From contig WTPW01000030.1 of NCBI GenBank assembly GCA_009809945.1, positions 523,264-587,263 of the forward strand: a stretch of 64,000 bases of DNA, written 5' to 3'. Origin of the DNA: Gigaspora margarita. Taxonomy: Eukaryota > Glomeromycota > Glomeromycetes > Diversisporales > Gigasporaceae. Under the pieces are notes generated by a model. That model was not told the DNA's origin. It worked only from the letters and a program-made list of their open reading frames with translations, and searched no databases. Of the stretch, positions 46,010 through 57,441 are shown in pieces. Position 1 is the first letter of the stretch; each line of letters begins with the position of its first letter. The position numbers and the translations under genes were made by a program.

Positions 46010-46890
46010 CAAGTTTAATTTTGTAACTTTCAAAATATAAAATAGCGTTAAAACCATTCGAAAGATTTTTTTACAATTCATTTTGCATAAAAAACATTCA
46101 GTGTCAGGTTTGTGCGTAAATTTCCTGAACTACAAATTACATTTCAAGATCAGGTGTAATATAATGGACGTCTATCTTATTTCTCAGAACGTAGAAACCC
46201 ACCTTTAGACTAACAAAATGGTTTCCTTGAGTGATTTTACACATAACTACTTAACTTCTGACCTTATTATGACCTGCAAACTTTAGCATTAATGAACCTT
46301 AAATAATTTTGCTTGAGCAATAAACTTTGCACAAAATTTTTTATGTATATTGGAAAGTTGTATAATTTTTTGTTTTACGGGTTGATAAGCATATTGGCTG
46401 TAGAGGTCGAATAGATTGACCGTTGGCTATTGCGACGATTTTTTATTTGTAAAACGTCAGGTTCCTAAAAAGTACTTTAAAGCAGATAAATAAGTTACCC
46501 GGGAAATTGATGTGCATCAGCCAATCTGACAAACTTCTGCTTATGAGAAATATTGTATTTGTTTTCAATTTGTTGCAAAGTTCTATAAAAGAATTAGTAA
46601 TGGTTTGACGGCTAGTGAAAATTGCGAATATATTAACAATCAAAAATTACTCTTAACTCGTAAAGATCAACAATAGAACGATTAAAAACGTGTTACTATT
46701 AAAATTTCAAGATTACAACCAAGCTTTATTAAAAATTTTGCAAAATATAGATAATCCCTTTTGTATTTAATTAATCTTTCTAAGTTGAATTTTAAATGCT
46801 TTTATCTCATTGTTGAAATCAGATAGTAGCTCAAGATAAGGTTTTATAATAAAAATTTCTTGAATAGAAATTAGTTATTAATTTTATATT
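46010..46890. other. Intergenic DNA
   Basis: A short R1-like motif TTTCAAGATCAGGTGTAATA at 46142-46161. No gene seen. Confidence 0.35.
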
Positions 46891-46954
46891 AAATTTAAGA
46901 TAGTTCGTCCAACACTTAACGCAATTCATGGATTCCTTGGAAATCTTGATAAAT

Positions 46955-48170
46955 GTAGCATTTAGGGAAACCTGACTGCATTTGGGCCAGAGTTTAAAGT
47001 TGCATTTGAAGAGATTGCATTTAGGGAGATCTGACTGCATTTGATCGGAATTTAAGGTTACATTTAAGCAGTTACATTTAGGGTGATCTAACTGCATTTG
47101 GGCCAGAGTTTAATGTTGCAATTAAGGGGGTTACATTTAGGGAGGTGTTACTGAATTGATTGTGTCAATGCCATATACCGAACGCCTCTTACAAAGATAG
47201 AAAAAAGTTCATAAAAATTTAATTTTGTATTGTCTAAATACAAAAACATATAACGGAAGAATTAAACTTTGTGTTGTCTAAATACAAAAACACATAACGG
47301 AAGAATTAAAGAAAACTGCGAAATACAAAAATCACCGTCTTTAACCTTTCAATTCACTTACGCCATTTGTATTGACACTTGAGCCTTGCCTTTTCTATTG
47401 CCCACTATCTCACTTAAACTTTTTCTTAAAGACCAGACTTTTAATAGCTTACATTTAGAGAACAATATGGAAAATAGCATTTACAGGAGTTGGACCAAAG
47501 TGTGAGTGACTGCATTTGGGCTAGAGTTTAATGTTGCTTGAAAAGGTTGGATTTAGGAAGGCCTGACTGCATTTGACCGGAATTTAAAGCAGTTACTTTA
47601 AGGATGATCTAACTGCATTTGGGCCGTAGTTTAATGTTGCATTAAAGGTGGTTAGGGAAGTGTCAGATATCAGCTGATATCTTAGGGTAGGGGGGAGGTA
47701 GACAAAATCTCAGGTCTAAATATATACATATAACCAATCAGAATAACTAAATTTCTCAGGAGGGGGGGAGGGGGTGGGCTCTATAATAAACTGATCTCAG
47801 CTAATATCTGACACGTCCCTTACATTTAGGGAGGTGTGATTGAATTGATTGTGTCAACGCCATATACCGAACGCCTCTTTACAAAGATAGAAGAAAGTTC
47901 ATAAAACTATAACTTTGCAGCCATTCAATAATAATAATCGCGTCAATAATCTGCTCTTGTGTTGTCCAAATACAAAAACATATTACGGAAAAATTAAACT
48001 TTGTGTTGTCTAAATACAAAAACATATAACGGAAGAATTAAAGAAAACTCCGAATCCCTAAATATAAAATTACCTCTTTAACCTTTCAATTCACTTACGC
48101 GATATTGTATTAACACTTAAGTCTTGCCTTTTCTATTGCCACTATCCCACTTAAACTTTATAAACTTTAT
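46955..48170 (+). repeat. Duplicated promoter-like segment upstream of the secreted peptide gene
   Basis: About 46960-47435 is repeated at about 47520-48160, offset roughly 680 bp. Shared landmarks: GATTGTGTCAATGCCATATA, CCGAACGCCTCTTACAAAGA, TGTGTTGTCTAAATACAAAA, CATATAACGGAAGAATTAAA, TTTAACCTTTCAATTCACTT and GCCTTGCCTTTTCTATTGCC before the leader. The upstream copy ends just before the start codon and has no reading frame after it. Each copy begins with tandem family-B-like motifs (GCATTTAGGGAGATCTGACT). Within each copy the block TTAAACTTTGTGTTGTCTAA...CGGAAGAATTAAA is itself doubled. Confidence 0.82.
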
Positions 48171-48174
48171 AACA

Positions 48175-48363
48175 ATGTCTTTAAAGTTTTACATCATCTT
48201 TGCTTCTGTTCTTTTAATCGCGTTTTCAGCATGGTCTGCTCCAGTTGCTGATAATAATGCCAATAGTGGCTTTGTTGAAATGCCAAGTCTTAAAAATAAT
48301 GCCACCAGACGTGATGCCCATCCTAATCCGGAATCTTCAAAGTGGCTTTTACAATATGACTGA
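48175..48363 (+). CDS. Small secreted peptide precursor (62 aa), putative dibasic processing
   Basis: The ATG sits in AACAATG after a short pyrimidine-rich leader. The first 22 residues (MSLKFYIIFASVLLIAFSAW, then SA) are a clear signal peptide with cleavage expected after SAWSA or nearby. The remaining ~40 residues contain two near-repeats of a short pattern and a dibasic NNATRR site typical of Kex2-like cleavage, releasing a peptide starting DAHPNPES and ending WLLQYD. Overlapping the end in another frame (48322-48448) is a second segment with the same layout: SGFYNMTDLKNKR, then ELSRRDDADMQKLS, paralleling SGFVEMPSLKNNATRRDAH. This suggests a longer original precursor with two repeats, now cut by a one-base shift near 48325-48340. 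A likely role is a secreted signal or effector; no named family was recognised. Polyadenylation-like AATAAAG follows at 48555. Confidence 0.7.
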   Translation: MSLKFYIIFASVLLIAFSAWSAPVADNNANSGFVEMPSLKNNATRRDAHPNPESSKWLLQYD

Positions 48364-48448
48364 TCTTAAAAACAAAAGGGAAACTTCTGAAAATGAAATT
48401 AATGAACTTTCTAGGCGCGATGATGCTGATATGCAAAAACTATCTTAA
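48364..48448 (+). pseudogene. Out-of-frame second repeat of the peptide precursor
   Basis: Continuing in the frame of 48245 rather than 48175, the DNA encodes LKNKRETSENEINELSRRDD and stops at 48446-48448. It keeps two dibasic sites (KR, RR) and parallels the in-frame SLKNNATRRD block, so it was probably once part of the same reading frame. Confidence 0.5.
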
Positions 48449-48454
48449 GTACTT

Positions 48455-48940
48455 TATAGTTAATTGTCTTTTTTTTGTAATTTCAAAATGATGTCAAATT
48501 ATGAGATTATTTTTCTATATGTTTAATGACCTCTGTTATTCTAATGAAAAATTATAATAAAGTTAAATTTATTTAATACTATTTTTTACTTCAAAATACG
48601 AATTTTGTTATGAATCATGCAGTATAACAGATAACGTTTACAAAGATATCACTCTACGTACGTAACCATAAATATTGACTTGTAATAAAAAAATAATTTA
48701 ATATAAATTGAGTGGTCACTAACGCTAGACCTGAATGGTACATATTACAATCAGACCCGGTATTACCTAAAGTAGTATGGTATGAGGTATAAATCACCAG
48801 AGTGAGTATGAAATTTAATTCTGCTCACTTTAAGATTGTGTTTTAAGAAAATGTATGTACAATTAACCTTTAATCATTCAATAAATTATTAGAGTAAGTA
48901 AGAAGCTTAATTTTTTCACTTTAAAGTTTATGCTTCAAGA
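48455..48940. other. 3' flank of the peptide gene
   Basis: AT-rich; contains two related stretches TTTAATTCTGCTCACTTTAA (48817) and AGCTTAATTTTTTCACTTTA (48904). No gene. Confidence 0.35.
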
Positions 48941-48943
48941 GAA

Positions 48944-49240
48944 TATACTGTATATATAGATGGGGTGGAATTACTCTTCTTAATAAGAAGTTTTTGTTGA
49001 AATTGTTAAAATTATTTTATAGTGTAATTGGTGAAATTAGTTTTTCAATATTAAAAATTAATTTAAATTATGCTAAAAATTAATTAAAACTAAGCTAAAT
49101 CAAATACAATAATTGTTTTAGGTTTAATTTATAGACATATTAAAAATGTTGAAATTATTGTTGAAATTATTGTTGAAATTATTGTTGAAATTATTGTTGA
49201 AATTAAAAAAATTGTAAATAATTTTTACCCCAAATTATAA
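48944..49240 (+). repeat. Dispersed repeat L (second copy inverted at 58914-59130)
   Basis: ATATATAGATG followed by GTGGAATTACTCTTCTTAAT, TTGTTGAAATTGTTAAAATT and ATCAAATACAATAATTGTTTT is matched on the opposite strand at 58914-59130 with perhaps 80% identity by eye. Confidence 0.65.
49148..49205. repeat. 12-bp minisatellite (TTGTTGAAATTA)n
   Basis: Nearly five perfect copies in a row inside repeat L; the other L copy lacks the expansion. Confidence 0.92.
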
Positions 49241-49439
49241 CTATATATATGATTGATTATAATTATTTAATTGTTCAATAAATTATAGTATAAGTATGTA
49301 GTTTAATTCTGTTTCTTAAATGTAAAAATCATGATAACTCCAATACTAAATCAACCTTAACTACTGTATGTAATGTATTAGAAAATAAATTCTATAACAG
49401 AATTCTATACAATAAATTATAATAATTCCAATGCAATTA

Positions 49440-49575
49440 CTATGTGTTTCCAAAAATAAGCTACCTTTTTTGCCAATTTTTAACACAAAAAATCTGGGTA
49501 GCTTATTTTTGGGTTATTTACTATTTTAATTAATTTAAGGCACAACAAAAGGGTAGCTTATTTTCAGATACAAAA
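49440..49575. mobile_element. Short family A derivative A5
   Basis: Starts at a TA with CTATGTGTTTCCAAAAATAA and carries three copies of GGTAGCTTATTTT on one strand or the other; the usual centre is deleted. Confidence 0.6.
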
Positions 49576-49624
49576 CTCTAAAAAGTAAAATTTATAACAA
49601 CAAATAAACAAATATGTTGTATTA

Positions 49625-49945
49625 CCATATGTTCCCGCCAATTTTAAACACAAAAAATCAGGAGGTAGCTTATAAAGTAGTTTTGGGTTAATTGATTATA
49701 ATCGCTGCATAGTAAACTTATAATTTTACTATGTAAATCAATTATGGTTGCTTAAGTAACTTATTCTAGAGATCAAAATGTGTATATTTTAAAATTTTAT
49801 ATAAATCAGAGAACTTTTTATTATTCGACTTTTAATTTTTACTTTCAATGAATATGTTTTTTAAAAAATTAATTTTTTCTATTAAGGCCACTCCAATTTA
49901 ATTCTTTGTTTAACATAACAGGTTCAAATTTTTTAGAAGGGGGTG
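49625..49945. mobile_element. Truncated family A element A6 abutting a Harbinger-like end H3
   Basis: A6 begins CCATATGTTCCCG after TA, runs through GCATAGTAAACTTA and ends at 49885 in its centre. Immediately after TAA (49884-49886) lies GGCCACTCCAATTTAATTCT and GTTTAACATAAC, a left end of the H family; no matching right end was found. Confidence 0.5.
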
Positions 49946-50089
49946 GGAGGATTTAAACAACATATGATTAGGTCCAGTTCAGGTTCAGCTAGGATCAGAA
50001 TAGGTTCAGTTTGGGTCCAGTCCAGGATCGAACCAGACTTAGACTCTAAATTTTATACAGACTGTTCTGAGTCTAAATATACTTAAATG

Positions 50090-51284
50090 TATTTTTTTGC
50101 TGCTAACAAGTTTACTTAGTGCATGAAGTTAGAATTAATTAGTAAAATTTTATGAATCATAAGATTTTATAGAATTTTATTAATAAAATTTTATAAAATC
50201 TTATAATACAAAACTTTTTATTAACTAATCCTAACTTTATGCACCAAGTAAACATTTTTAGCACCTAAAAATGCATCAAATTGGCGGAGTTATTTTTATT
50301 TTACTTGAAATTTAGAGAATAGATGCATAATTTTAGATTTTTGATCAAAAAAGTCAAATTTAAGCATCTTTTCTCCAAATTTCAAATAAAATAAAATAAA
50401 AACAATTCTGCTGAGTTAATATATTTTTGGTTCTAAATAAGTTTATTTAGTGCATTGAGTTAGAATTAATTAGTAAAATTTTGAAACCATAAAATTTTAT
50501 AGAATTTTATTAATAAATATTATAATACACAAACTTTTACTGATTAATTCTAACTTAATGCACTAAGTAAACTTGTATAGCACCTAAAAATACATTAAAT
50601 TGGCAGAGTTATTTTTATTTTACTTGAAATTTGGAGAATAGATGCATAATTTTGGATTTTTGACCAAATAAGTCAAATTTAAGCATCTTTTCTCCAATTT
50701 CAAGTAAAATAAAAACAATTCTGCTGATTTAATATATTTTTAGGCTCTAAATAAGTTTATTTAGGGTGTGAAGTTAGAATAAATCAGTAAAATTTTGTGA
50801 ATCATAAATTTTATAGAATTTTATTAATAAAATTCTATAAAATTTATAATTCACAAACTTTTACTGATTAATTCTAAATTAATGCACTAAGTAAACTTGT
50901 ACAGCACCTAAAAATATCAAACCAGCAGAGTTATTTTTATTTTACTTGAAATTTGGAGAAAGATGCCTAAATTTGGATTTTTGATTAAAAAAGTCAAATT
51001 TAAGCAAATTTCAAATAAAATAAATCAATTTTGCTGAGTTAATGTATTTTTAGGTTCTTAATAAGTTTATTTAGTGCTTGGAGCTAGAATAAATTAGTAA
51101 AATTTTGTGAATAATAAAATTTTATAGAATTTTATTAATAAAATTCTATAAAATCTTATGATTCACAAACTTTTACTGATTAATTCTAACTTAATTCACT
51201 AGGTAAACTTGTTTAGAGCCTAAAAATACATTAAATCAGCAGCAGTATTGTTTTTATTTTACTTGAGATTTGGAGAATAGATGC
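50090..51284. repeat. Tandem array of ~310-330-bp hairpin units (about 4 copies)
   Basis: Each unit has AAGTTTATTTAGTGCATTGA, TTAGAATTAATTAGTAAAAT, a perfect-looking stem around ATAGAATTTTATTAATAAAAT, then the inverse CTGATTAATTCTAACTTAAT, GCACTAAGTAAAC and a linker with GGAGAATAGATGCATAATTTT. Units start near 50112, 50441, 50755 and 51063. A fifth, partly inverted unit lies at 51938-52195. Confidence 0.85.
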
Positions 51285-51937
51285 TTACTATATTACTGCA
51301 AAATAATGCGCACCTGCACAGTGTTTCGATTCACCTGCGCATTATTTTGAGTGTGCACATGTGCACTATTTTGAGGTAACCTGATTTTTTATTCTGTACC
51401 AGCACTGAAAATCTAAACCTTATTATATATATATAGAGGAACAATTAATCTATTGTTGAACTTCTACGTGGTGATAGTAAAAAACTAATTATTTATTTTT
51501 TAAACCTGTACATATATAAAGCATCGCCTGTAGATTTATGACCCTATTTTTTTTGTTCTTTAGCATCATTATGCAGTACTCTAAGGCCATTATAGTTCTA
51601 ACTTTAAAAAGGATGTGCATAAAACATTCGTTTATTATCAAAAATTATATTCCAGTATTAAAATCAGAAAGAATGACCGTAACAATTTATTATCCTGCTA
51701 GGATAAGGGTAGCAATAATTGAACTTTTAATAATAGTTATTCTTGAAGCAATTAAAGCTAAAAAAAATAAATATGAAGCATTCGTTAAACACTTTTATTC
51801 AATTATATAGTATTCTATATATGGTGCACACTATTTTAGGACATGCATGGGCGTTATTTTGAAACCCAGTATGCTATTTTTAGGGGATGCGATTTTCAAA
51901 ATAATGCTCATAATTGTTATTTCACGGTAATACGGTA
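51285..51937. mobile_element. TIR element J inserted in the hairpin array, carrying a Sel1 fragment
   Basis: Ends TTACTATATTACTGCAAAAT and, reversed, TTACCGTATTACCGTGAAAT. Subterminal parts repeat AAAATAATGCGCACCTG and TGCGCATTATTTTGA. The centre contains remains of a Sel1-repeat gene. Confidence 0.65.
51590..51805 (+). pseudogene. Sel1-repeat gene fragment inside element J
   Basis: Two recognisable scraps: KKDVHKTFVYYQKLY (about 51607-51652) and EAIKAKKNKYEAFVKHF (about 51746-51796), in different frames and separated by stops. They match the KDEHKAF-YYQKSA consensus seen in the two other Sel1 remnants of the window. Confidence 0.6.
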
Positions 51938-52195
51938 AATTTGACTTTTTTTGATCAAAAATCCAAAATTATGCATCTATTCTCGAAAGTTCAAAGAAAA
52001 ATAAAAATAAATCTACAAATATGATATATTTTTAAGTGCTAAACATGTTTACTTAGTGCATAAGTTAGAATTAATTAATAAAAATTTGTGTATTATAAGA
52101 TTTTATAAAATTTTATTAATAAAATTTTATAAAATCTTATGTTTAATAAAATTTTACTAATTAATTCTAACTAACTTATATAATGTTCCTAGGTT
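51938..52195. repeat. Isolated hairpin unit of the 50-51 kb array
   Basis: AAATTTGACTTTTTTTGATC, GCATCTATTCTCGAAAG, GTTTACTTAGTGCATAAGTT and the ATAAAATTTTATTAATAAAA stem match the array, with the linker part in reverse orientation. Confidence 0.75.
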
Positions 52196-53040
52196 TAGCA
52201 TAACTGTATCACATAGCTACTCTAATTTTGGTGATCTTTCTGTATGGGTTCATTTTAATAATATGAAAGTGAAATTTGTATCTAAGTGATATATATATTG
52301 TTATCCTATATCCACTTCTTTAAAGATAGTAGGTAACTAGAGCGACCTTAGACAGTGAACACTTTATGTAACCTCACTTGTTACTGTGATATATCTAAGT
52401 CGAAAGGCATTTTTTTTAATAAAACTTAACAAAAAAGATTTATGTCAAGTTGCAATTATGAAAGAGGCTACAATTAAAAGTATATAAGGATACTAGTAAT
52501 TGTTTAATTTAAGTAATAAATAATAATATTTATTAGTAAAAAAGTATGAAGACTTGATGTTGAACTTGGGTCCACATCGGCTGCTTTTATACATTTTGTT
52601 TTTCACAAATGTAATGGGTTATATCTAATACATGTGCAATATATACTATATCTACTACTAAGGATAAATAATATAAATGTAATATATGAAATAAATAACA
52701 TATGTGCAATAAATAAAATATAGAGTATATATGCTATAAATATGACATGTTTTATAAATGCCATATATGCACTTTGGCGCACAGTAGATCGCCTAACCAA
52801 TCAAATTGTAGATCCTATACTTGATTGTTCATTGGTTCGATCTTGGCAACCAGTGGCCGTACAGGGATATTCTATAGCTCATTCGAACCGTCTTGATGAG
52901 CTGAGTCAAATAGTGCTTGTTTCATCGAATTCCGATCACTGGATCAAGAGTTATGCCTGTTTTTGTGTATTTTTTTTAGGTTAACAATATATATTGTTTA
53001 ACTCTCTCTATAATTTGCTCAATCGAGAGAGGGGGTTATG
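52196..53040. other. Interval with one unrecognised frame
   Basis: 52742-52984 is open on the + strand with mixed composition (RTVDRLTNQIVDPILDCSLV, then RSWQPVAVQGYSIAHSN) and is GC-richer than its neighbours, but has no recognised domain, no introns and overlaps CCAATCAAAT-type repeat motifs. It may be repeat-derived. Confidence 0.3.
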
Positions 53041-53131
53041 TTAAAATTAAAAGTCAAATCATAAAGAGTTATCTGATTTATATAATTATTTCAGGATATA
53101 TATATTTTGATATTTTAAATAAGTTTACATA

Positions 53132-53820
53132 AGGGTAGAGGGTATATAGATCATTTCTATTAATAAATGAGTAACAAAAAATATTTTACTGTGAATTTAA
53201 AAGTTGCTCCATACAAGTCACTCTTGTTATAGTGAAGTAGTCAGGACTATTAATAAAAATTTTTGAAAAATTCACTATATCGAGAGTTTATTAGCAAATT
53301 CACTATATCAAGAGAATTTTATATAGACTAGTTTTGAAAAAAATTTCTAAATCTTCACTATAACTATATCTTCACTATAACAAGAGTTCACTATAATGAG
53401 AGTGACTTGTATAAAAGTTTTTTTACTAAATAAATTGATATTTATGTACTAAGTAAGATTAATCATAATAAAAATTACACATATTCTAAAAATTTTATTA
53501 TTTTGAATGAAATTTGATAAAGTTTTTATAGTATCAACTTTTGCAGAGCAGGTCTATTCTGCAGTGCAATCACAAATTGGCCAATCAAATCATGTATAAA
53601 CAATAAGTAAAATAGGGTTATAAAGATAAAAACAGCCATATCTTATGTTCTGCTGGGTCAATTTTAATGATTTGACCACTATTAGAATCAAAAAAACCTC
53701 CTCTGCAATTTTATTTAAAAATTTAATTTAGTTACTTAATAAAAATCTTCTTTATTATTAAATATAAAATTATTAGTAACTAGTTTATTAATAGAAATGA
53801 TCTATATTCCCTCTACCTTT
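53132..53820. mobile_element. TIR element X (689 bp), itself carrying Y
   Basis: Ends AGGGTAGAGGGTATATAGAT and, reversed, AAGGTAGAGGGAATATAGAT, then TCATTTCTATTAATAAA on both sides; TA at 53130-53131 and 53821-53822. Confidence 0.82.
53214..53409. mobile_element. Tc1/mariner-like MITE Y (196 bp)
   Basis: Ends CAAGTCACTCTTGTTATAGT and, reversed, CAAGTCACTCTCATTATAGT with TA on both sides (53212-53213; 53410-53411). Internal TTCACTATA/TATAGTGAA motifs repeat several times. Confidence 0.85.
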
Positions 53821-54218
53821 AAGTGCTCATGATCTGATTTACATAGTAAAATTATGACTTTACTATGTAGTGAGTATAAATCAATTGTGAGAGTAGCTTA
53901 TTTTTGAAACTAAAAATTTTGTTATTATTTTTTGGTATGACAAAAGGGTAGCTTATTTTTGGGTCAAAGGCATTTTTATATTTTTGGATCAAAACAGAGA
54001 GGTTGCTTATTTTTGAATGTAGCTTATTTTTGGAAACATATAGTAACTAATTTTAACTATAACTAGAATAGGTAATAAGTTCTGTATTAGAAATTTTATA
54101 CAAATATCACAATAATTTTATACTAATCCAATTTTAACTATTGTAAATACTATATTTGTGAGTATATTTTGATTTGAAATATAAATAGTAATGCAATAAA
54201 CCCAACCTTAACTATATA

Positions 54219-54569
54219 CAGTACAGGACAGCTAAAGATATCCACTTTTTTATATATAAAATCTAAAAATGCTTATAAATTAAAAACAAATAATTTTAAA
54301 AAAATCTGTCTTACAAATTTGTTGCTTTTAGTCTATGCTACAATTCTGTTAGAATAGATTTTTATTTTTATTATAAAATTAAAAAGTTTTTAAAGTTTAA
54401 AGTTTATATGTAATCAAAAATTTGGTGTTTAATATGTAAAAAAATAAATTTATATATTTTTAACCAATCAGAATTTATTACACAAAAATTAGCCAATCAT
54501 ATTTGATTATATAATCTCAAATTTGGGGCTTTTTTAAAAAAAGTAGATATCTTTAGCTGTCCCATACTG
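54219..54569. mobile_element. TIR MITE N (351 bp)
   Basis: Left CAGTACAGGACAGCTAAAGA and right, reversed, CAGTATGGGACAGCTAAAGA, continuing TATCTACTTTTTT. Interior has ACCAATCAGAATT and GCCAATCATATTTG. Non-coding. Confidence 0.82.
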
Positions 54570-54866
54570 ACCTATAGTTACTAAATAGCAAGTGAGTTCT
54601 ATAATAGAATTATTTACATTAGATTATAGTAAAATGTTGATAATATAATACTAATTCAACTTTAACTATTGTATGTAGTATATTAATATATTTTGTAAAA
54701 ATTTTTTATAATAAATCATAGTTGAATTATAATAATTTATATGCAACTTATTTAAATTTAATTAAGTATATAATATATATACTGCAATAGATAGTAAGTT
54801 CTGTAGAAAATTTTTAATAATAATATTTTTTTTTAAAAAAAACAAATAAAGATATATAATAGAATA

Positions 54867-55507
54867 TATCATAGTGTACTGACCAAAGTACCTGGGGTAC
54901 AATACAATCTAACTATAAAAAAAACTTACAAAAAACCCAAGTATATTATATAGCAGCAAGTTAGTATTGCAAAAAAAATTTTAAGTATATACATATTTTG
55001 CCCTTACAATAAGCAGTCTAAAAATTTAAAAATTCTATATTTAATAGGACCCCGAACAATCTATATAATGTCATATTTGAAAAATTGCTAATGGAGGGCC
55101 AGTTTTTTAAAAAGGTTATATTTGAAAAGTAGATATTGGGTAAAAAAGTTATATTTGAAAATAGGTAATGGGCAAAATGAGTATATTGAAAAAATGGTAA
55201 TGGGGTAATTTTTTTAAATGTTATATTTGAAAAGTGGTAATGGAAATTGGAAGCGATGATATTTTTTAGAGAGCAGCAGGTCCATTTTTTTTTTTTTTTT
55301 TTTTTTGAGAGTGTTGGTTTGAAATGTAGCTAATATATACCAAAGTAGAACCGCTAACAGAAAAAATTTTTACTATGATCCTCAAATATGACCTCACATA
55401 GATTATTTGGGGTCCTTATTTAATTAATAGAGGTCCTGTGCTTTGCACTGGGTACTTTGCAATAGAGGATACTAAAAAGAGGGTACTTTGGTTAGTGCGC
55501 TATGATA
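54867..55507. mobile_element. TIR element O, split by P
   Basis: Ends TATCATAGTGTACTGACCAA and, reversed, TATCATAGCGCACTAACCAA followed by AGTACC in both. Confidence 0.75.
55046..55416. mobile_element. hAT MITE P (371 bp) with perfect 8-bp duplication
   Basis: Ends AGGACCCCGAACAATCTATA and, reversed, AGGACCCCAAATAATCTATG; exact flanks TATTTAAT at 55038-55045 and 55417-55424. The interior has four or five ~45-bp repeats built on GTTATATTTGAAAAGTGGTA and a poly-T run at 55286-55306. Confidence 0.92.
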
Positions 55508-57437
55508 AGTTTTATTTATTATATAATACTTTATACAACACAACATACTATAACTTTTATTATTAAAGAACATAAAATTTTTTATTTTTTTAATTCAACA
55601 CTCCTTCTGTATCTATAGACTTTATTATTTAAAAACTGCTTTCATGCATATAAAATTCTACTTTAACAAAAAGCTCTCCTGATTTATTCAGATATGATCC
55701 ACTTAGCAATTTTTTTGTCTTAATTCAGATTTTTAACTTACTGGAAATTTGTTTTCTCCTATTACTAGCAGGCAAATGCTTGCCATATTAAGATTGCTCA
55801 CTTTTTAGACCTTTTTCTTCTAACTTTTCTAGTAGACAAACCTACTACAAGAAAACTAAAGCAAATAGAAAATAAAGAAGAAAATAAAATAAAGGAATAA
55901 CATCTACAATATAAATAAAAAACCAAATGTGATCCAAAAGAAAATAAAAAAAATTAGCAAAAAGAAAAAAAAACTTGATAGCACAATTATTGCCTGTACT
56001 AGACTATAAAAATTATATAGACTGTATAATAAAATGCCTTATCAAAGTACTATATGTACATTAAAAAGAAAGCTCTATGCCTAAAAGAATATTCTAGAAA
56101 GTAATTTTATTACATGCTCTCTCCAGATCTTAAACATGTATTCTTGTAAGCAGTACCAGAATTTACTTATGACCTTGATACCATTTTGGTAGGCTGTTCC
56201 CAAATAGGAAAGAGTAAGCATTGTTGATATTTTGGAGAGATAAATTAGGATACTCACTTTGTTAAAATTTTGAAAAGTCCAAAGATACAAAAAATGTTAC
56301 TTGTATTAAATTTAAAAGAAAGTATAGTTCAAAAACTTATTTTTTTGTTGTTCCTCTTTGTTTTACTACAGAGCAATTTGTTAATAGAGATTTTCTCTTA
56401 CCTCTACCAAAATTCTGCTAGTTATCTTGTAAAAAGATGTTTGTAGCTTGCATGCTGAATATACAAAGAAGTTTCTAACAAATAATTGATCTTTGTAAAA
56501 ACTGTATTTTTTGTATATACATTAAGTATAGGCAACTCTATAACAAAAAACTTTTTGTTTTCTTCAATTAGAAAATTTGGTCTAGGTGATTATGAAAAAG
56601 AGTTTGAAAAATGACTATATTGCATTTTTTGTATATAAAGTTTTTATATCTTATATTGGCTTAAATAATAAATATGCATTAATTTAAATTAACTACTAGT
56701 ATAACTCTATAAAAATCATAGTGCTTGTTCTTATAAAATAAGTTTATATAATAAACATTTAAATAAAAATATATGAATTTATTATAAACTTGAGCTAAAG
56801 ATCCTTTTTAGTTTAATTATCATTAACTTAAAATTAAATTTTATAGATATATAGAAAAAAAAAATTAAGCTTAAAAACCAAATTAATTTTGCACAATTTC
56901 AAGTTGTAACTTTGTTAAATAAACAAATATTTACTAATTTTAAAATAGCAAATATAGTTGATCATCTCAAAACTGATCTTGTCAAAACTAATAACCTGTT
57001 ACATCTAATAAAAAATTAATCTACCAAGTCTGTTCTTGTTATATAAATCTAATAGTTTGTAATGTTTTCAAATCTAATAACTTCTCAAAACTGATGCAAA
57101 ACCTGTTTACTATGCATACTAATTTTGATAGAGTCAATTATATATATAAAATTATGCTTTAAACATTTTTACTTAGTAGCAAATATAGGTTATCTTGATA
57201 CAAATAAATAAGATAGCTATATGCCAAAAATTAAAAATTTTTGTTTTGTAATATAAACCCTTTATTTTATTAAGATAATCTGCTTTAAACTTCTAAATAA
57301 CTTGTTTAGCATATAATTTTACTTATATTAAGATTAAAATATGTTTTCAAATTATTTACTAAGTAAAAAATCGGATAAAAATTAGAAAAAAATTTTTTTA
57401 AAAGAAAAAACTTTTTTTAACTTTAACACTATTTTTT
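55508..57437. other. AT-rich gene-free interval
   Basis: No gene, RNA or element boundary recognised in 1.9 kb; the minus-strand frame 56081-56290 has no family features. Confidence 0.4.
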
Positions 57438-57441
57438 ATTA

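Larger units (their letters stand above)
53041..54043. mobile_element. Family A element A7 (right half), split by X
   Basis: The centre AAATTAAAAGTCAAATCATA (53044-53063) and the right half with CATAGTAAAATTATGACTTT and GGAAACATATAG (ending 54043 before TA) belong to family A. The left end is missing. Element X interrupts it at TA. Confidence 0.65.

Noticed and set aside
52742-52984. A confident protein-coding gene
   Set aside because: Composition is plausible but no domain, intron or neighbour supports it, and repeat-type motifs lie within; kept only as a note in the interval entry.
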